Shown piece after piece: positions 20,697-22,705 of a DNA stretch of 22,705 bases. The position numbers and the translations under genes are program-made. How positions within the stretch are numbered: position 1 is the stretch's first letter; each line of letters opens with the position of its first letter. The stretch spans positions 1 through 22,705 of the IMG/VR virus record IMGVR_UViG_3300030382_003166; one strand, written 5' to 3'. The stretch comes from a virus. Below the pieces are notes generated by a model. That model was not told where the DNA came from and searched no databases. It worked only from the letters and a program-made list of their open reading frames with translations.

Positions 20697-22195
20697 GCGG
20701 CAGCCCTCCCTGCTTCACGGCGCTTGGCTGCCTTAATGTTCAGGTGGCGCACAATGTTCAGCGTCTGCTGGCTTGGCGCTTTGCTCTTGATCTGCCTCGT
20801 ATTGCGAGGAGCGCGGCCAGCGTACTCCTGGCACTTGAAATAAGCCCAGCCAGGCTTGATGCCTTTCGCCTCCGCGTAACCCTTCAGCTCGGCATACAGG
20901 CTGGCCAATTCTTCCGTACTCCATTTCTCTTTCGGCGCGTTGTCCTTGGTGATTTCGTACAACTCGCCTTCGACCACTTCCACGTCCTGACGAACCTCCG
21001 GCTTGAACCCGCAGGCCGGGCAAACGTGTTTCGTACTCACGTGGCCGCAGCTGGCGCACGGCTTTTCAACGGGGTCCTTCTTGTCCCGCTCTTTGCGATC
21101 AAGGTTGCGGCTGCTTTCGCCGTCGTGCAGCTCCTGGGGCAGCGGAGAATCAGGTAGGCCGTTGCGCAGGCAGTTGCCCGCATGGTCGATGATAATGCAG
21201 TCGCTTTTGCCTTCAGCGGTGCGCAGCCCGCGGCCAATCATCTGAATGTGAAGCATCAGGGACTTGGTGGGCCTGGCCAGCACAACGCAGGCGGTTTCCG
21301 GGGCGTCAAAGCCCTTCGTGAGAACGGCCACATTGCACAGAACCTTGATCTCGCCGCGACGGAAGGCATTGATGGTTTCTGTGCGCCCTTCCTTGTCGGT
21401 GTCGTAGCCGTCGATATGCGCGGCGGCAATACCCACCTGGCGGAACCGGTCACACAAGGCGCGGGAGTGCGCCACGTTGGCTCCGAAGACGATGGTTTGA
21501 CGGCCTTCTGCCAGCTTGAGCCATTGCTCAATTACGTCGCCCATCAGGCCGTTTTCACCCATCACCTCTGCAACCGCGTCCGCATCCCAGTCGCCGGATG
21601 AATTGGTTTTCACGCCCTTCAGTTCTGGAATGTTTGGCGCGTAGCAGCGGGCCCGGCAGAGGTAGCCGGCGTCCATCAGGTCTCCCGTGGTGATGGTGAC
21701 AACCAGGCGGTCAAAGATTTTGCCGAGACCCTTGCGGAAAGGCGTGGCACTGAGGCCGATCACCGGCACCCGCTTCTCCTTGCACCACTGAATAATGTCC
21801 TCGTGCGCCTGGTGCAGAACGTGTGCCTCGTCGATGATCAGCAGGTCGGGGCGAATTTCGTCCGGCATCTGGCGCCAGCGCCGGCCTAGTGTCTGAATCG
21901 TGGCCACCTGAACCGGAGCTGCGTAGTTGGTCATGATGTGGTCGCCCTGGATAACACCTACCCACATACCGTCATCCATGAACCGCTTGGCGGCCTGATC
22001 AACCAGCTCCAACGAATCCACAATGAAGAATGCCTTTTTGCCCTTGGCGCACGCGCCCTGTTTGATGGCCGAAGCGATTGTGGTCTTTCCTGATCCGGTG
22101 GGAGCCATAAGCATTTGAGCCATTGCGCCTGAACGTATGCCCTGGCGTAGCTCGCTCAAGGCTTGTGCTTGGTACTGTCGTAGCTGCTGTGCCAT
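20693..22195 (-). CDS. DEAD/DEAH-box SF2 helicase with C-terminal zinc ribbon
   Basis: A 500-aa protein. Start ATG 22195 (MAQQLRQYQAQ) follows GAGGT; the frame stays open upstream to 22423, but that leader crosses a terminator-like hairpin and is not protein-like. Motifs: Q-like RQYQ (6-9), Walker A APTGSGKTT (31-39), DEAH (122-125), SAT (149-151), C-terminal motif QMIGRGLRT (318-326), and zinc ribbon CASC...CPAC (C380, C383, C392, C395). This is the phage replication/recombination helicase of SSL2/UvsW-like type. It starts the early operon and overlaps the primase gene by 4 nt. Confidence 0.94.
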   Translation of the reverse strand: MAQQLRQYQAQALSELRQGIRSGAMAQMLMAPTGSGKTTIASAIKQGACAKGKKAFFIVDSLELVDQAAKRFMDDGMWVGVIQGDHIMTNYAAPVQVATIQTLGRRWRQMPDEIRPDLLIIDEAHVLHQAHEDIIQWCKEKRVPVIGLSATPFRKGLGKIFDRLVVTITTGDLMDAGYLCRARCYAPNIPELKGVKTNSSGDWDADAVAEVMGENGLMGDVIEQWLKLAEGRQTIVFGANVAHSRALCDRFRQVGIAAAHIDGYDTDKEGRTETINAFRRGEIKVLCNVAVLTKGFDAPETACVVLARPTKSLMLHIQMIGRGLRTAEGKSDCIIIDHAGNCLRNGLPDSPLPQELHDGESSRNLDRKERDKKDPVEKPCASCGHVSTKHVCPACGFKPEVRQDVEVVEGELYEITKDNAPKEKWSTEELASLYAELKGYAEAKGIKPGWAYFKCQEYAGRAPRNTRQIKSKAPSQQTLNIVRHLNIKAAKRREAGRAAA

Positions 22196-22213
22196 AATTA
22201 CCTCGTCACTTGG

Positions 22214-22255
22214 AGCCCGATCTGTTGCCTCGCCAAAGGTGGATCGGGCTTTTTT
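22214..22255 (+). terminator. Plus-strand intrinsic terminator in the helicase leader
   Basis: A 9-bp perfect stem AGCCCGATC/GATCGGGCT (22214..22222 with 22242..22250), followed by Ts at 22250..22255 on the plus strand. Minus-strand RNA would carry the same stem but no U tract. It could end antisense RNA across the helicase or, as a plain hairpin, sit in the minus-strand leader. No plus-strand gene precedes it nearby. Confidence 0.65.
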
Positions 22256-22604
22256 GTGTCTGGCGATCACTGGTCGTCGGTCGGCAAACTCTCGATCAGT
22301 GGTCGCCCCTTCCAGATCAGAGGGCTCGCGTGTGCGGTTGTATCCCTCTAACTCTGAGTTACCTTCTGCACTCCCTGACCATCTACTTCCTGGTAGGGGC
22401 GGATACATCTTCCCTATGCCCATGCGCTACGCAGGGTTGAGAATTTTCACCAGAGCGCCTTGCCGGCGGTGATGGCTCAGGTTTAACGCAGTTCCTGAAC
22501 TTGGCAGGGATTCACCAGATGCGCCTGGTATCCGCCGGGGCCTGCCAACAGCGTGTATCCGCGCTGCCCTCCCTCCCCTGCCGCTTTGCGGTTCTTCTAG
22601 CGGC
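22256..22604 (-). other. Structured non-coding region upstream of the helicase
   Basis: About 350 nt with no convincing gene. Reading the minus strand, hairpins follow one another: GCCGC...GCGGC (22580..22604), CAGCG...CGCTG (22549..22566), TTGGCAGG...CCTGCCAA with an inner ACCAG/CTGGT (22501..22548), TCAGG...CCTGA, TCACC...GGTGA with inner GCC/GGC, CCC(T)GCG...CGC(A)GGG-like near 22425..22440, AACTC/GAGTT, and a 15-bp inverted repeat (22262..22307). The motif TGTATCCGCC recurs. It may be a regulatory leader, an origin, or the remnant of an RNA element; none is proven. Confidence 0.5.
22262..22307. repeat. 15-bp inverted repeat
   Basis: Arms GGCGATCACTGGTCG (22262..22276) and CGATCAGTGGTCGCC (22293..22307), spacer 16 nt. 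On the plus strand all 15 positions pair (13 Watson-Crick and two G-U); on the minus strand the two become A-C mismatches. Could be a protein operator or an RNA hairpin. Confidence 0.6.
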
Positions 22605-22705
22605 TTAACTGTCATGACACTGGCCGAACAGAGTAATCGACCGATAAACCAGTGCCGGCGCTTGCGGCGGTTGCTCGGAGTAACCGCAGGCCCTCTCTAG
22701 CTTTG
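22605..22705 (-). CDS. C-terminal end of an unknown gene (partial)
   Basis: The right edge of the window cuts a minus-strand frame ending in TAA (22607..22605). Visible residues include ACGYSEQPPQAPALVYRSIT and the end LFGQCHDS. Of three open frames here this one looks most like protein, but 32 residues are too few to be sure or to name a function. Confidence 0.3.
   Translation of the reverse strand, partial: KLERACGYSEQPPQAPALVYRSITLFGQCHDS

Noticed and set aside
22196-22423. Extension of the helicase N-terminus by 76 residues
   Set aside because: It crosses the hairpin at 22214..22255 and the RBS-preceded ATG at 22195 fits the helicase family start.
22256-22604. Group II intron or diversity-generating retroelement
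   Set aside because: No domain V-like hairpin, no boundary GUGYG, and no reverse transcriptase or template/variable repeat pair in the window.
22427-22615. 62-aa minus-strand frame upstream of the helicase
   Set aside because: Gly/Arg/Ser-rich composition and presence of strong hairpins suggest it is not translated, though its ATG sits in an ATGA with another open frame.
1-22705. CRISPR array, integrase, attachment site, insertion sequence
   Set aside because: No regularly spaced direct repeats, recombinase motifs or IS-like inverted ends with a transposase were found.

Overview
The window is a contiguous stretch of a tailed double-stranded DNA phage (Caudoviricetes) or a prophage, at a GC content I judge by eye to be in the high fifties. 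NinB, NinG, a Q-like late regulator, a GH108-type endolysin and Shine-Dalgarno starts fit a gammaproteobacterial host; a marine genus such as Marinobacter or a Pseudomonas relative is only a guess. No integrase, repressor, tRNA or CRISPR array is visible, so lifestyle cannot be decided.

Almost everything is on the minus strand, so biological order runs from high to low coordinates. From 22195 to 14751 lies an early/middle operon of 16 genes: SF2 helicase, zinc-ribbon/Toprim primase, small winged-helix-like proteins, a PP-loop ATPase of the PAPS-reductase family, several small unknown proteins, NinB, a 55-aa protein, an 80-aa P-loop protein, NinG, a zinc-ribbon protein and finally a Q/sigma4-like protein. 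Consecutive genes nearly all overlap by 4 nt (ATGA or GTGA) or 1 nt (TGATG). Upstream of the helicase is about 400 nt of non-coding DNA full of inverted repeats.

Between 14750 and 14487 sits a lambda pR'-like late control region: a perfect TTGACA -35 element just after the Q-like gene, then two intrinsic terminators in tandem. The late operon follows: endolysin, 3-TM holin, a second holin-like protein, three large fibre/structural proteins (one with three ~95-aa repeats, one with two tandem Ig-like domains), small and large terminase, a 131-aa protein, portal, a 73-aa protein overlapping the portal end, scaffold, major capsid protein and the start of one more gene. One lone plus-strand gene (12748..13197) is set into the late region.

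The most striking feature is in the major capsid gene. It is split by a 1037-nt group I self-splicing intron (1012..2048). Splice sites can be fixed to the base because both P1 (8 bp with the U-G wobble) and P10 (5 bp) are visible, and P4, P5, P6, P7 and P9 can be drawn by eye. The intron carries a two-motif LAGLIDADG homing endonuclease with a C-terminal zinc-finger-like tail, and it sits in a conserved-looking capsid segment (ANTD/YEGEI). Splicing restores a continuous 313-aa capsid protein.
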